DNA of 64,000 nt from Nocardioides sp. SYSU D00065 (GCF_017916425.1 NZ_JAFMSX010000001.1:124001-188000), one strand, 5' to 3'; shown: positions 54,501-61,873, numbered from the stretch's first letter. The notes: generated from the letters alone by a model not told the origin. Translations and numbers: made by a program.

Positions 54501-55075
54501 CACTTCTCCGGCAGCGCGCACGAGGAGGGGTGGACCTGGTCCTCCACGTCGATGGTGGCGGTCGGCGTGCCGGCCGGGTGACTCTGGAAGTAGGCGCCGA
54601 CCAGCTGGCCGTACCACGGCCACGTGTACTCGGTGTCCGAGGCGGCGTGGACGCCGACGTAGCCGCCGCCGGCCTGGATGTAGTCCTCGAACGCCGTCTG
54701 CTGGCTGGCGTTGAGCACGTCGCTGGTGGTGGAGAGCCACACCACGGCTTCGTACTGCTCGAGGTTCTCCGTGGTGAACTGCGCGGCGTCCTCGGTGGCG
54801 TCGACGTTGAAGCCGTACTGCGCGCCGAGGCGCTCGATGGCACGGATCCCCGCCCCGATCGAGCTGTGCCGGAAGCCGGCTGTCTTGCTGAAGACCAGGA
54901 CGTCGTACGTCGGCGCCGCCAGGGCCTCGGCCGCGGCAGGCGCGGCGCCCGGGTCGGGCTCCCCGACAGACGCGGCGACCGGCGCGAGTGACACGCCACC
55001 GCCGGCTACCGCGGCTGCGACCAGCCCCGCGACGGATGTCCTGACACGTGCCGAGGGTGACCGAAACCTGCTCAT
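48506..55075 (-). CDS. Giant secreted ThuA/glucose-dehydrogenase-like multimodular protein
   Basis: 2189 residues. Signal peptide (VRTSVAGLVAAAVAGGGVSL), then a ThuA/GATase-like domain (~55-285, starting YDVLVFSKTAGFRHSSIGAG), a soluble-glucose/PQQ-sorbosone-dehydrogenase beta-propeller (~300-770, with GEPMSISVLPDGRVLHNARD and ICCHAGGAIDFDADGNLYLS), a PKD domain (~780-870, YAWDFDNDGTVDSTEANPTH), a CBM6-like module (~975-1100), a second PKD (~1110-1195), three ~200-residue concanavalin-like modules (~1196, ~1400, ~1693), two cadherin/Ig-like domains (~1600 and ~1905, DPDGDDLTVAGATDPAHGTT) and C-terminal Ig-like modules. Likely acts on sugars outside the cell with several binding modules. ATG 55075 has GAAGG upstream. 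Confidence 0.87.
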   Translation of the reverse strand: MSRFRSPSARVRTSVAGLVAAAVAGGGVSLAPVAASVGEPDPGAAPAAAEALAAPTYDVLVFSKTAGFRHSSIGAGIRAIERLGAQYGFNVDATEDAAQFTTENLEQYEAVVWLSTTSDVLNASQQTAFEDYIQAGGGYVGVHAASDTEYTWPWYGQLVGAYFQSHPAGTPTATIDVEDQVHPSSCALPEKWTRTDEWYNFQGPENPVVNGGGPDYSPRVDPDIKVLATLDESTYVENDGNTTDDDHPIAWYQEFQGGRSFYTGGGHTDASFSEPLFRLHLLGGIQYAAGQAPDACTPVPPGDASFEQVTLAKGVDKVGEPMSISVLPDGRVLHNARDGRIFLTDLEGNTTLLHDVPIYSHDEDGLQSITVSPDFEEDGWVYLYYAPPLDTPAGDAPNDGTAEDFEVWKGYNVLTRMKMVDDDLDPSTEQELLRVEADRGICCHAGGAIDFDADGNLYLSTGDDSNPFASDGYAPLDERATRNPAYDAQRSSANTNDLRGKVLRITPDPTEASYTVPEGNLFDEAADPGDKTRPEIYAMGFRNPFRMTVDKETGYVYLGEYGPDAGGANPNRGPGGIVEFNQIREAGNFGWPYCAGTNTQAETYNEWDFATGTTGPKFDCTAPVNNSPRNTGLTTLPPAQPAWIKYDGGNVTYNGVTTNEFGGGGEGPMAGPVYNFDPELDSDVKFPEYFDNHFFAGEWTRGWIRDVAMDAEGDVAGIDPFFDSMTLYAAMDMEFGPDGSLYVLDYGNGGYFTGNENSAVYKINAINDGARSPSASATATPDSGSAPLEVQFSSEGSSDPDTGDAITGYAWDFDNDGTVDSTEANPTHVYTEVGVYDARLTVTDSTGRTGVATAVVTVGNTRPTVEIELPPDGGFFEFGDSVRVKVNVTDPEDGEIDCSKVEIDYILGHDSHGHPLSSRTGCDVVLPTVRDEGHDASADIFGVINASYTDEGAAGVRALTGEDEVVLQPKRKQAEHFDSQQGVLTEATTDPLGGSRNLSNIDAGDHVSYAPVSLSQVPRLRFRVASAGAGGTIEARLDSPTGPLAGSVAVPVTGGWQQWQFVDMDIAESAQQGSHELFLVFTNANPAATGLFNVNFFDAAGKGVSVNSRPQVGAHGTPTQGSAPLTVDFTGSASDFDGDELTYRWDFGVPGDDDTATSLNAQYTYTQPGTYTARLTATDTSGASGYSTVPIRVLNACGVQQSDEFDGTSLDGKWDVIRDSGEWRVADGGLQLPIGSGSLYGIGGNAEDIIVQEAPDGAFEVTAKVTADVTENYHQAGLRVYSDDENWASVHLISAGGNRDVEFIYEAQGVPRNNAEDKLGGVPDGFPTTYYVRLTSDGTDLRASYSTDGETFDPVGRPAPMNTFASPKIGPAAVSGGATSTPTATFDWIRFEPDGTSGAADPSDEFAGAGLDTCRWNAIVREDPSLYDVENGALTISATTGDLYQTSDSSGTRNIVLQSAANTTEDYSIETRMSTTFTDGYAQGGLIIYGDDDNYVKLDPIADTNAGRINRIELRSESNAAILNPQPELAAPANVTSYRLRLTKTGNSYTGEAAFDGGEWQTIGTVPNPTADMDFGLFALGVQQADRTATFDYFRVVPSTQNRAPVADDDSATTLEDTPVDVPVLVGDTDPDGDDLTVAGATDPAHGTTAVNPDGTVRYTPDSGFSGTDTFDYTVEDGKGGSDTARVTVTVFEDCGLDSADDTFEGTALDECRWNAIVAEDPDLLEVADGRLYLTTTTGEIYQTGTSKSNLVLQSPDHAGDDWTIETHADVTGLDGGWSQAGLMAYSDDANYIKLVAISDDGRSAPNRFELRSEVDNAIVGSDPQPEIVVPAGADLRDVRLRLVKAGSTYTGSVSFDDGATWVDMPRTVSNPMVAPRFGVFAAGVNQSGDEVSFDTFLVDGEDPVEPVNTAPEAVDDRATTRQGTAVEVDVLANDTDADQGDELSVQSVTKPAHGTAVTAADGTVTYTPDPGYAGDDTFDYVVTDGTDTDTGTVTLTVTKADPPVDEPVPDTRITAAPRDLTRSRTASVGFTATGPGAARARFECSLDGSAFQACVSPQTYRDLADGAHEVRVRAVSAGGVDATPAVVAWTVDRSGPRIRKVTPTGTTRDRTPTVGALVTDAHAGVRRSGLKVFVDGGEVRGLRYDARRDRVSWTPKRALAPGRYTVRLVAKDALGNRSVDTWRFTVRR

Positions 55076-55217
55076 GCTGTCCTGCCTTCTCGTGACGCGG
55101 GGTGGGCGGGGACGCGCGCGGACCCGCGGCGCGTCAGCGACTGCAGCAGAGCGGGTGTTCCCATCCGTGGGTCGCCCCTCTCCCGAGCGGCGACCGACGG
55201 CCGCCGTGACGCTCGTC

Positions 55218-55247
55218 ACACTAGGCACCGCGATTCGTCGGCGTCAA
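55218..55247 (-). promoter_or_regulatory. -35/-10 promoter of the giant secreted protein
   Basis: TTGACG (55247-55242) and TAGTGT (55223-55218) with an 18-nt spacer; start of transcription near 55211 leaves a ~135-nt leader. One of the few classical two-box promoters in the window. Confidence 0.65.
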
Positions 55248-55288
55248 TGCACAAGTCGCCCACTTCTCACGACATATCGGCAGAAGTT

Positions 55289-55314
55289 GCCGCACGACTT
55301 CACAGAAGTGCGGC
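55289..55314 (-). terminator. Hairpin after the small conserved gene, just upstream of the giant-gene promoter
   Basis: GCCGCA (55289-55294) pairs with TGCGGC (55309-55314) and CTTC (55298-55301) with GAAG (55305-55308), with a 3-nt bulge and an ACA loop. It begins 8 nt past the stop of the preceding minus-strand gene. Confidence 0.6.
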
Positions 55315-55321
55315 CAGCCAC

Positions 55322-55939
55322 CTAGGCGGCTCGCTCGATGGTCGTCACGACGCTGGTCACCGACGGCCGCTGCGGGGTGCTCGAGAAGCCGAACCGGCAG
55401 GGCGGGTCGACGGGCGCGAGTGCGCCCACGTCGGTCCCCCGCCACTCCCCGGAGATGCCGGTGACGGACAGGACCGAGGTCGCGCCGTACCACTCCCGCC
55501 GGTCGTTGCCTGCCGTCCCCCGGGTCCGCACGCCCCGCATCACGACCCGTGCGACCGGGTCGGCCAGCGCACAGAACCAGGGTGCCGTGGCGACGCGTGC
55601 CGGCACGAGGCCCAGCAGGCGACCGAGCGGCGTGCGGGTCCCGAGCACCAGGCGCAGGGTCAGCGACGGCGTGCTCACCCGCCAGCCGTCGGCGGTGTCC
55701 GCGACGGTCACCGGCTCGATCGCGTGCTCGTCGAAGGCGTAGGTCGAGGCGACGAACTCCCGGACCCGTTGGTCGGGGGCCAGCAGGACCCGGTGGCCCG
55801 CAGCGTCCTCGACCATGACGTCGGCGAACGGGCCCCAGGGTGAGTCGTCCCAGCGGCCGACGACGACGCGGACGCCGCTGGTGCTGCCGACGCCGGCGAT
55901 CCGGCCGGTGAAGCGCTCGCGGACGCGTCCCGCTCTCAC
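55322..55939 (-). CDS. Conserved protein of unknown function, coupled to the FMN-binding gene
   Basis: 205 residues. Beta-rich with conserved-looking GRWDDSPWGPFADVMVEDAA (near residue 29) and LLAPDQRVREFVASTYAFDE; no cofactor motif is recognised. GTG start overlaps the stop of the PaiB-type gene (GTGA). Operon partner suggests a redox or stress role, but nothing in the sequence itself proves one. Confidence 0.65.
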   Translation of the reverse strand: MRAGRVRERFTGRIAGVGSTSGVRVVVGRWDDSPWGPFADVMVEDAAGHRVLLAPDQRVREFVASTYAFDEHAIEPVTVADTADGWRVSTPSLTLRLVLGTRTPLGRLLGLVPARVATAPWFCALADPVARVVMRGVRTRGTAGNDRREWYGATSVLSVTGISGEWRGTDVGALAPVDPPCRFGFSSTPQRPSVTSVVTTIERAA

Positions 55940-56550
55940 GGCTGCACCAGGTCGGCGGGCTCGCGGCCGTCGGCACGCAGCCCCTCGGCGACACCCGCGC
56001 GGTCCTTCTCGGAACGGTTCTGGCTGAGCTTGGCCTTCGCCTCGACCGACTCCACCACGAGCTCGACGCCGACGATCGGCCGGAGGTTCTTGTCGAGGTA
56101 GTCGGACGGGGCGTCGGTGACGGCCCACGGCTCGTCCCGCGGCTCCTCGTGGCGGTCGGTGAGCCGGGTGACGAGGCCGCGCACCCACTCGGCGTCGTCG
56201 TGGATCCGTACGCTCCCGCGGAGGTGGACGACGGAGTAGTTCCACGTCGGCACGACCTTGCCGTGCTCGCGCTTGGCCGCGTACCACGACGGGCTGACGT
56301 ACGCGTCCGGACCGGTCACGATCGCCAGCGCCGGCGAGTCCTGCACGACGCGCCTCCAGTGCGCGTTGGCCCGGGCGAGGTGACCGACGAGGCGGTCGCC
56401 CTCCCACAGCAGCGGCAGGAAGGTGGCGTCGGGCAGCCCGTCGTCGCCCACGGTCACCAGCTGCGCGGTGCCGACCGCATCGACGAAGGGGCGTACGTCC
56501 TCGGGGTCCATCACGTTGAAGGCCGGCACGTAGAGCTGGGCGTCGGGCAT
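55936..56550 (-). CDS. PaiB-type FMN-binding protein (negative transcriptional regulator family)
   Basis: 204 residues. Split-barrel FMN-binding fold: MPDAQLYVPAFNVMDPEDVR at the start, ATFLPLLWEGDRLVGHLARA (near residue 44), VSPSWYAAKREHGKVVPTWN (near 86) and the end KAKLSQNRSEKDRAGVAEGL, all typical of the PaiB/FMN_bind_2 family. In Bacillus, PaiB is linked to stress and protease control; here either a flavin reductase-like or regulatory role is possible. ATG is 6 nt after CAGGAT, the same pattern as the divergent DNA ligase gene. Confidence 0.9.
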   Translation of the reverse strand: MPDAQLYVPAFNVMDPEDVRPFVDAVGTAQLVTVGDDGLPDATFLPLLWEGDRLVGHLARANAHWRRVVQDSPALAIVTGPDAYVSPSWYAAKREHGKVVPTWNYSVVHLRGSVRIHDDAEWVRGLVTRLTDRHEEPRDEPWAVTDAPSDYLDKNLRPIVGVELVVESVEAKAKLSQNRSEKDRAGVAEGLRADGREPADLVQP

Positions 56551-56609
56551 GGCCCCATCCTGCCCCTTCGGGCGGAGGCGGTGTCGGCGGCAGGCGGCAG
56601 GATGGGCGC

Positions 56610-58139
56610 ATGCTGCTCGCCGAGCTCGTCGCCACCTCCGCCGCGGTGGCCGCCACCCGGTCCCGCAAGGCGAAGGTGGTCGCGCTCGCCGAGCTGCTCG
56701 GGCGGGTGGAGCCCGACGAGCTGGAGGTGGTCGTGTCCTACCTCGGTGGCGCGCTGCGCCAGCGGCGTACGGGCCTGGGCTGGCGCGGCGTGAGCGACCT
56801 GCCGCCGCCCGCCGACGAGCCGTCGCTGTCGGTGCTCGAGGTCCACGAGGCGTTCGAGGCCATGTCGCGGCTCGCCGGCGCCGGCTCGCAGCTCGCCCGC
56901 AAGCAGGCCGTCACCGAGCTGTTCGGGCGGGCGACCGCGCCCGAGCAGGCGTGGCTGCGCGCCATCGTCACCGGCAACGTCCGCCAGGGTGCCCTCGACG
57001 CGGTGACCCAGGAGGCCGTCGCGCAGGTCGCGCAGGTGCCGCTCCCGGCCGTGCGCCGTGCGGCGATGCTCGCCGGCTCGACCGTCGCGGCCGCCCGGGC
57101 GGCGTTCGAGGGCGAGGGTGCGCTCGCCGCGATCCACCTCGAGGTGGGCCGCCCGGTCATGCCGATGCTCGCCTCCAGCGCTCCCGACGTGTCCACGGCG
57201 ATGGCCGGCCTCTCTCCCGACGGCGCCACCGAGGTCGCGATCGATGCCAAGCTCGACGGCATCCGCATCCAGGTGCACCGCGACGGCGCCGACGTGCTCG
57301 TCGTGACGCGCAGCCTGGACGACATCACCGCCCGGCTGCCCGAGGTGGTCGCGGTGGCGCGGTCGCTGCCGGCCGAGCGCGTCGTGCTGGACGGCGAGGC
57401 GCTCGCACTGTCCGACGACGGCCGCCCGATGGCGTTCCAGGACACCGCGAGCCGCACCGCGCAGGACACCGGCGTCGCGGTGACGCCCCACTTCTTCGAC
57501 CTGCTCCACCTCGACGGCCGCGACCTGCTCGACTCCCCCGGCCACGAGCGGCTCGCCGCCCTCGACGCGCTCGTGCCCGAGCAGCACCGCGTACGCCGCC
57601 TCGTCACCTCAGACCCGCAGGCGGCCGACGCCTTCGCCCGCGAGACCGTCGCCGCCGGCCACGAGGGGGTCGTCCTCAAGGACCTGTCCGCGCCCTACGC
57701 CGCCGGCCGTCGCGGCTCCGCCTGGGTCAAGGTCAAGCCGAGGCACACGCTCGACCTCGTGGTGCTGGCGGTCGAGTGGGGCTCCGGGCGCCGCGAGGGA
57801 TGGCTGTCCAACATCCACCTCGGCGCTCGTGACGAGTCCTCGTCGACGGGCTTCGTGATGCTGGGCAAGACGTTCAAGGGGATGACCGACGAGATGCTGG
57901 CGTGGCAGACCGAGCGGTTCACCGAGCTGGCGGTGTCCCCCGGCACGGTCCGGGACGGCTACGTCGTCGAGGTCCGCCCGGAGCAGGTCGTGGAGATCGC
58001 CTTCGACGGGCTGCAGCGCTCCACCCGCTACCCTGGCGGCGTCGCGCTGCGCTTCGCGCGGGTGCTGCGCTACCGCGACGACAAGCGCCCCGACGAGGCC
58101 GACACCATCGAGACGGTGCGCTCCCTGGCCGCCGGCTGA
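56610..58139 (+). CDS. ligB: ATP-dependent DNA ligase (LigB type)
   Basis: 509 residues. Seals nicks with ATP. The N-terminal ~190 residues form the DNA-binding domain; the adenylation motif is AIDAKLDGIRIQVHRDG (catalytic Lys near residue 214, KxDGxR). Later motifs: VVLDGEALALSDDGRPMAFQ (III), EGVVLKDLSAPYAAGRRGSA (IV) and WVKVKPRHTLDLVVLAVEWG (V), then an OB-fold. Actinobacteria use such ligases in repair alongside the essential NAD-dependent LigA. CAGGAT lies 6 nt before ATG. The final stop and the convergent protease stop face each other across CTGACCGTCAG. Confidence 0.92.
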   Translation: MLLAELVATSAAVAATRSRKAKVVALAELLGRVEPDELEVVVSYLGGALRQRRTGLGWRGVSDLPPPADEPSLSVLEVHEAFEAMSRLAGAGSQLARKQAVTELFGRATAPEQAWLRAIVTGNVRQGALDAVTQEAVAQVAQVPLPAVRRAAMLAGSTVAAARAAFEGEGALAAIHLEVGRPVMPMLASSAPDVSTAMAGLSPDGATEVAIDAKLDGIRIQVHRDGADVLVVTRSLDDITARLPEVVAVARSLPAERVVLDGEALALSDDGRPMAFQDTASRTAQDTGVAVTPHFFDLLHLDGRDLLDSPGHERLAALDALVPEQHRVRRLVTSDPQAADAFARETVAAGHEGVVLKDLSAPYAAGRRGSAWVKVKPRHTLDLVVLAVEWGSGRREGWLSNIHLGARDESSSTGFVMLGKTFKGMTDEMLAWQTERFTELAVSPGTVRDGYVVEVRPEQVVEIAFDGLQRSTRYPGGVALRFARVLRYRDDKRPDEADTIETVRSLAAG

Positions 58140-58142
58140 CCG

Positions 58143-58994
58143 TCAGCGGCGCGGCTTCGCCAGCCGGCAACCCGGCGTGCCCAGGTCGAGGACGCGTCCC
58201 GAGTCGAGGCAGGTGTGCAGCCACCAGGTCTGCTGCCCGTAGTTCATGTCGCGGACCATCCGCACGCGACCGCGGCGGTCCTCCTCACAGGCCGAGTCGA
58301 CGCACCGGCGACCGCCGACGTAGGCGGTGTTGGCGAGGCCGACCACCTCGCCGGTCTCCCGGTCGACGATCGGCGAGCCGGAGTAGCCGCCGCGGATCCC
58401 GCAGCCCGCCCGGGCCGGCAGCCGGATGGAGTCCCACCAGTCCCAGGAGCGCTCGTGGACGCGGTGCGCCGTCCCGGCGGTCGCGCACGCACGCTGCTCG
58501 GTCCAGTAGCCGGACGGGATGCGGATCCGGTCCCCGCGCGACGGTCCCTCGACCGCCAGTCCGAACGGCGTGACGCCGCCGGCGACGAGGTCGGCGTACG
58601 TCTCGCGCAGCTCGAGCACGGCCAGGTCGGTGCGGTACATGGTGGCGTAGGCGAGGCGGACCGCCCGCGCGGTCACGGCGACGTCCCCGCGCCCGTCGAG
58701 CAGCTCGACCTTCGTCCCCGTCCTCCGGTCGACCAGGGTCTCCCGCGCGCCCAGGAAGGGGACCCGCACGCAGTGGCCGTTGGTGAGGACCACGGCTCGA
58801 TCGGTGTCCAGGGCGGCGGGCCAGCGCACGACGGCGCCCGAGCAGCCGGGCAGCCGAGCGGTGCCGGCGAAGCGCTGCGGGTCGGCGGCCGCCGACGACT
58901 TCGCCGGTGTGGCCGAGGCCGGTGGCAGCCCGCCGGCGAGACCGACGAGAGCGGCGAGGACCAGGCCGGCGAGACGGCGAGCGCGGGGAGCCAT
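58143..58994 (-). CDS. Secreted trypsin-like serine protease
   Basis: 283 residues. Signal peptide (RRLAGLVLAALVGLAGGLPP, cleavage after SAT). Catalytic triad: His in VLTNGHCVRVP (near residue 72), Asp in YRTDLAVLELRE (near 124) and Ser in GIRGGYSGSPIVDRETGEVV (near 207). Several Cys suggest disulfides. Ends with a short basic tail. Starts 54 nt from the divergent TetR gene, which may control it. Confidence 0.85.
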   Translation of the reverse strand: MAPRARRLAGLVLAALVGLAGGLPPASATPAKSSAAADPQRFAGTARLPGCSGAVVRWPAALDTDRAVVLTNGHCVRVPFLGARETLVDRRTGTKVELLDGRGDVAVTARAVRLAYATMYRTDLAVLELRETYADLVAGGVTPFGLAVEGPSRGDRIRIPSGYWTEQRACATAGTAHRVHERSWDWWDSIRLPARAGCGIRGGYSGSPIVDRETGEVVGLANTAYVGGRRCVDSACEEDRRGRVRMVRDMNYGQQTWWLHTCLDSGRVLDLGTPGCRLAKPRR

Positions 58995-59035
58995 GGCGGC
59001 ATCGAACCACAGCCGACGCTGCGTCGGCTGCTCCC

Positions 59036-59041
59036 TAGACT
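59036..59041 (+). promoter_or_regulatory. -10 box TAGACT of the TetR gene
   Basis: TAGACT, 7-nt spacer, ATG at 59049. Confidence 0.6.
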
Positions 59042-59048
59042 GACCCGC

Positions 59049-59753
59049 ATGAGCCCGGATCCGTCGTCCGCACCGACGCCCGGACGCGCCGGCACCGCGA
59101 CCGCCCGGCGGCGCCTGCGGGAGGCCGAGATCATCTCCGCGACCCGCCGCCTCTTCGACGAGCGCGGGGTCCGCGACGCCCAGATCGAGGACATCGCGAG
59201 GGCCGTGGGCATCAACCGGGCGATCATCTACCGCCACTTCACCGGCAAGGAGGAGCTGTTCAGCCTCACCCTGGTGCAGTACCTCGACGAGCTCCGGGTG
59301 GCTCTGTCCGAAGCCGCCGTGACCGCCGCCGAGCCCCGTGCCCAGCTGCAGCGGCTCGTCGAGGCGTTCGTCGACTACGGCCTGGCCCACCCGGCGTTCG
59401 TCGACTGCGCCCAGGCGATCATGCGGCGTCCCGGCGGCGACCTGCTCGAGGAGGTCAGCGAGAGCGCGATGTACCGCCTCGGCCAGGCGATCGGCGGGTG
59501 CCTGTCGGTGCTCACCCACACCATCGAGGCCGGCGTCGACGCCGGCGAGTTCCACGTCGAGGACCCCGGCCTGCTTGCCAACATGCTCTATGCCAGCGGG
59601 TTGGGCACGCTCCAGCTCGGTCGCGTGGCGATGCTCGTCTCGGAGCAGGCGCCCGGCGTACCCCAGATCAGTCGCGTCACCGCCGCGCAGGTGCGCGACC
59701 ACATGGTCGCCTCCGCGCTGGCGGTCGCGTCCGGCGCACCGGCCGCCCGCTGA
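59049..59753 (+). CDS. TetR-family transcriptional regulator
   Basis: 234 residues. N-terminal HTH: AEIISATRRLFDERGVRDAQ then IEDIARAVGINRAIIYRHFT (recognition helix near residue 58). The C-terminal ligand domain (~80-234) includes FVDYGLAHPAFVDCAQAIMR. Likely binds the 54-nt gap to the divergent protease gene, or acts on distant targets such as lipid or DUF1206 functions; the ligand is unknown. Confidence 0.9.
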   Translation: MSPDPSSAPTPGRAGTATARRRLREAEIISATRRLFDERGVRDAQIEDIARAVGINRAIIYRHFTGKEELFSLTLVQYLDELRVALSEAAVTAAEPRAQLQRLVEAFVDYGLAHPAFVDCAQAIMRRPGGDLLEEVSESAMYRLGQAIGGCLSVLTHTIEAGVDAGEFHVEDPGLLANMLYASGLGTLQLGRVAMLVSEQAPGVPQISRVTAAQVRDHMVASALAVASGAPAAR

Positions 59754-59784
59754 CCCGTACGGGCCATGCGGAGGTGCGCCGGGC

Positions 59785-60591
59785 TCAGCGCGACAGGTGC
59801 CGCGCGCGGGCGAAGCAGAACACGCCGTAGCCGGCGATCCCGACGCCGATCGCGACCAGCAGCACCTGCCCGAAGGGCTGTTCGAGGACGGTCTGCAGCG
59901 CCTGGTCGAGGCCACCGGACTCCTTCGCCCGGTGCGTCAGCGCGGCGTAGCAGAACAGCCCGCCGACGATGCCGATCGCGACGCCCTTGGCGATGTAGCC
60001 GATCTTGCCCAGCAGCACGTACGCCGAGCCGTCGGTACCGGACTTCCCCTGCGCGTCGAGGTGCTCGGTGAACTTCTCCGACCAGCCGCGCCACACCAGC
60101 GACCCGCCGTACGCGACGACGGCCAGGCCGACGACGCCCACGATCCACTGCCCGGCCGGCAGGTCCATGAGCTTGGCGGTGGTCGAGTCGGTGCCACCCC
60201 CGGAGCCGCTGCCGGTGGCGGTGCGCACCGCGCTCCAGCCGATGGCGCCGTAGATGATCGCCTTGCCGAGCGACGTGGCGCGCTTGCGCCACCGCACGGT
60301 GTCGTCGGACTCCTCGCGGTGCCCGAAGCCGGCCTCCAGCAGGCGCCACAGGACCAGCAGGAACATGCCGAGCGCCACCAGCCACACCAGCACGCCGCCG
60401 AGCGGCTGCTCGGCGAGGTAGTGCATGGCGCCGCTGTTGGAGGCGCTCTCCTCCTTCTCGCCCAGCGCGAGCTGGACCGCGAGCCACGCGACCAGCAGGT
60501 GCACCACGCCGTACGCCACCAGCCCGGCTCGGATCGCGTGGTCGAGCCAGTCGCTGTCGCGGACCTGCTCGGCGGTGTCGGCGGCGTTCAT
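59785..60591 (-). CDS. DUF1206 membrane protein
   Basis: 268 residues, six predicted helices in three two-helix repeats, each opening with a Gly/Ala-rich helix and Tyr-Gly: IRAGLVAYGVVHLLVAWLAV, GKAIIYGAIGWSAVRTATGS and GYIAKGVAIGIVGGLFCYAA. This is the DUF1206 pattern. Function unknown. ATG is 6 nt after TAGGTT (leaderless). Confidence 0.9.
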   Translation of the reverse strand: MNAADTAEQVRDSDWLDHAIRAGLVAYGVVHLLVAWLAVQLALGEKEESASNSGAMHYLAEQPLGGVLVWLVALGMFLLVLWRLLEAGFGHREESDDTVRWRKRATSLGKAIIYGAIGWSAVRTATGSGSGGGTDSTTAKLMDLPAGQWIVGVVGLAVVAYGGSLVWRGWSEKFTEHLDAQGKSGTDGSAYVLLGKIGYIAKGVAIGIVGGLFCYAALTHRAKESGGLDQALQTVLEQPFGQVLLVAIGVGIAGYGVFCFARARHLSR

Positions 60592-60597
60592 GGCGTC

Positions 60598-60603
60598 AAC
60601 CTA
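60598..60603 (-). promoter_or_regulatory. -10 box TAGGTT, leaderless promoter of the DUF1206 gene
   Basis: TAGGTT, 6-nt spacer, ATG at 60591. Confidence 0.6.
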
Positions 60604-60656
60604 GGGCGTCGCCGTGACCACCGGCGAGCCGTGGCCACACCTGGGGGTGGAGCGGA

Positions 60657-61067
60657 TCAGACCAGGCTGGCGCGGTCGCGCATGACCGAGCCGAGCAGCC
60701 CGTTGACGAAGGCCGGCGAGTCGTCCGTCGACAGGTCCTGGACCAGGTGCAGCGCCTCGCTGACGGCGACCGTCTCCGGCACGTCCGCGTCGCCCCACAG
60801 CAGCTCGTAGACACCGATGCGCAGCACGTTGCGGTCCACCGCCGGCATCCGGGTGAGCGTCCAGCCCTTGCTGTAGGTCGTCAGCACCTCGTCGATGCGG
60901 TCCCGGTGCTCGACCACGCCGCGCACCAGCGTGCTGGTGTAGTCGTTGGTCGGTCCCTCGCCGGCCTCGATGGCGCGCTCCAGCGCGAGGACGGGGTCCT
61001 CGGAGCGGAGCTCGGAGGCGAACAGGATGTCCAGCGCGCGCTTGCGGGCCTTGGAACGAGCAGCCAC
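60657..61067 (-). CDS. nusB: Transcription antitermination factor NusB
   Basis: 136 residues. Starts KARKRALDILFASELRSEDP; the RNA-binding/NusE face includes MPAVDRNVLRIGVYELLWGD (near residue 74) and TVAVSEALHLVQDLSTDDSP, then FVNGLLGSVM. Supports rRNA antitermination with NusE. Starts 9 nt after the efp stop and is surely transcribed with it. GTG start. Confidence 0.93.
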   Translation of the reverse strand: MAARSKARKRALDILFASELRSEDPVLALERAIEAGEGPTNDYTSTLVRGVVEHRDRIDEVLTTYSKGWTLTRMPAVDRNVLRIGVYELLWGDADVPETVAVSEALHLVQDLSTDDSPAFVNGLLGSVMRDRASLV

Positions 61068-61076
61068 GTGGTGCGC

Positions 61077-61640
61077 TCAGCCCTTGACGCGGCCGAGGTA
61101 GGACGAGTCGCGGGTGTCGACCTTGACCTTCTCGCCGGTGGTGATGAACAGCGGCACCTGGATGGTGTGGCCGGTCTCGAGCGTGGCGGGCTTGGTGCCG
61201 CCGGTGGAGCGGTCGCCCTGCAGGCCCGGCTCGGTCTCGGCGATCAGCAGCTCGACGGAGGCCGGCAGCTCGATGAACAGCACGCGGCCCTCGTTGGTGG
61301 CGACGATCGCCTCCTGGTTCTCCAGCATGAAGTTCTTGGCGTCGCCGACCACCTCGGGCGCGACCTCGAGCTGCTCGTAGGTGCTGGTGTCCATGAAGAC
61401 GTACGACGAGCCGTCGTTGTAGAGGTACTGCATGGTGCGCTTGTCGACGTTGGCCGTCTCGACCTTGGTGCCGGCGTTGAAGGTCTTGTCGACGTTCTTG
61501 CCCGACTCGACGTTCTTCAGCTTGGTGCGGACGAACGCCGGGCCCTTGCCGGGCTTGACGTGCTGGAACTCGACGACGGACCAGAGCTGACCCTCGAGGT
61601 TGAGGACCATGCCGTTCTTGAGGTCGTTGGTGGTTGCCAT
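61077..61640 (-). CDS. efp: Elongation factor P
   Basis: 187 residues, three beta-barrel domains. Helps ribosomes through polyproline stretches, which are frequent in this proteome. The tip loop reads [12 protein letters not shown] with Lys32; this PGKGP type is known in actinobacteria, where the Lys works without modification in Corynebacterium. Domain 2 and 3 signatures: [16 protein letters not shown] and [14 protein letters not shown]. First gene of efp-nusB. A TAGACT box ~84 nt upstream is the likely promoter. Confidence 0.95.
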   Translation of the reverse strand: MATTNDLKNGMVLNLEGQLWSVVEFQHVKPGKGPAFVRTKLKNVESGKNVDKTFNAGTKVETANVDKRTMQYLYNDGSSYVFMDTSTYEQLEVAPEVVGDAKNFMLENQEAIVATNEGRVLFIELPASVELLIAETEPGLQGDRSTGGTKPATLETGHTIQVPLFITTGEKVKVDTRDSSYLGRVKG

Positions 61641-61723
61641 GTGCTCTCTGTCCGCCTTCGTCGAGTCCGTCGAGTTGTCAAGGATGCGCGGGCGCCGGAC
61701 CGGGGCCGCTGCGCCGACGCGCA

Positions 61724-61729
61724 AGTCTA
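61724..61729 (-). promoter_or_regulatory. -10 box TAGACT upstream of efp-nusB
   Basis: TAGACT on the minus strand, giving a leader of about 75 nt before the ATG at 61640. Confidence 0.45.
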
Positions 61730-61867
61730 GTGGCGGTGCGCGAGTGCCATGAAATGCACGGCGTGCGCCTCGGTGGTGCCCGGCGGGTTGCGGTGCCAGG
61801 CGGTGCTGGCCGGGCAGACCGCGGCCGCCGGTGCGGGCGTCGACCTGGGCCACGATCCCGCACCCGG

Positions 61868-61873
61868 TAGCGT
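61868..61873 (+). promoter_or_regulatory. -10 box TAGCGT, leaderless promoter of the oxidoreductase gene
   Basis: TAGCGT, 6-nt spacer, ATG at 61880. Confidence 0.6.

Noticed and set aside
51203..54991. A 1262-codon open frame on the plus strand opposite the giant secreted protein
   Set aside because: Same reason: it mirrors the minus-strand coding sequence, and its Val/Gly/Arg/Asp-rich translation carries no motif.
55249..55321. Possible riboswitch or small RNA upstream of the giant gene
   Set aside because: The structured part is explained as the terminator of the preceding gene and lies upstream of the -35/-10 promoter, so it is not in the leader.
59338..60810. A 490-codon open frame crossing TetR, DUF1206 and nusB
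   Set aside because: It overlaps three genes with strong family signatures on either strand and has no recognisable domain.
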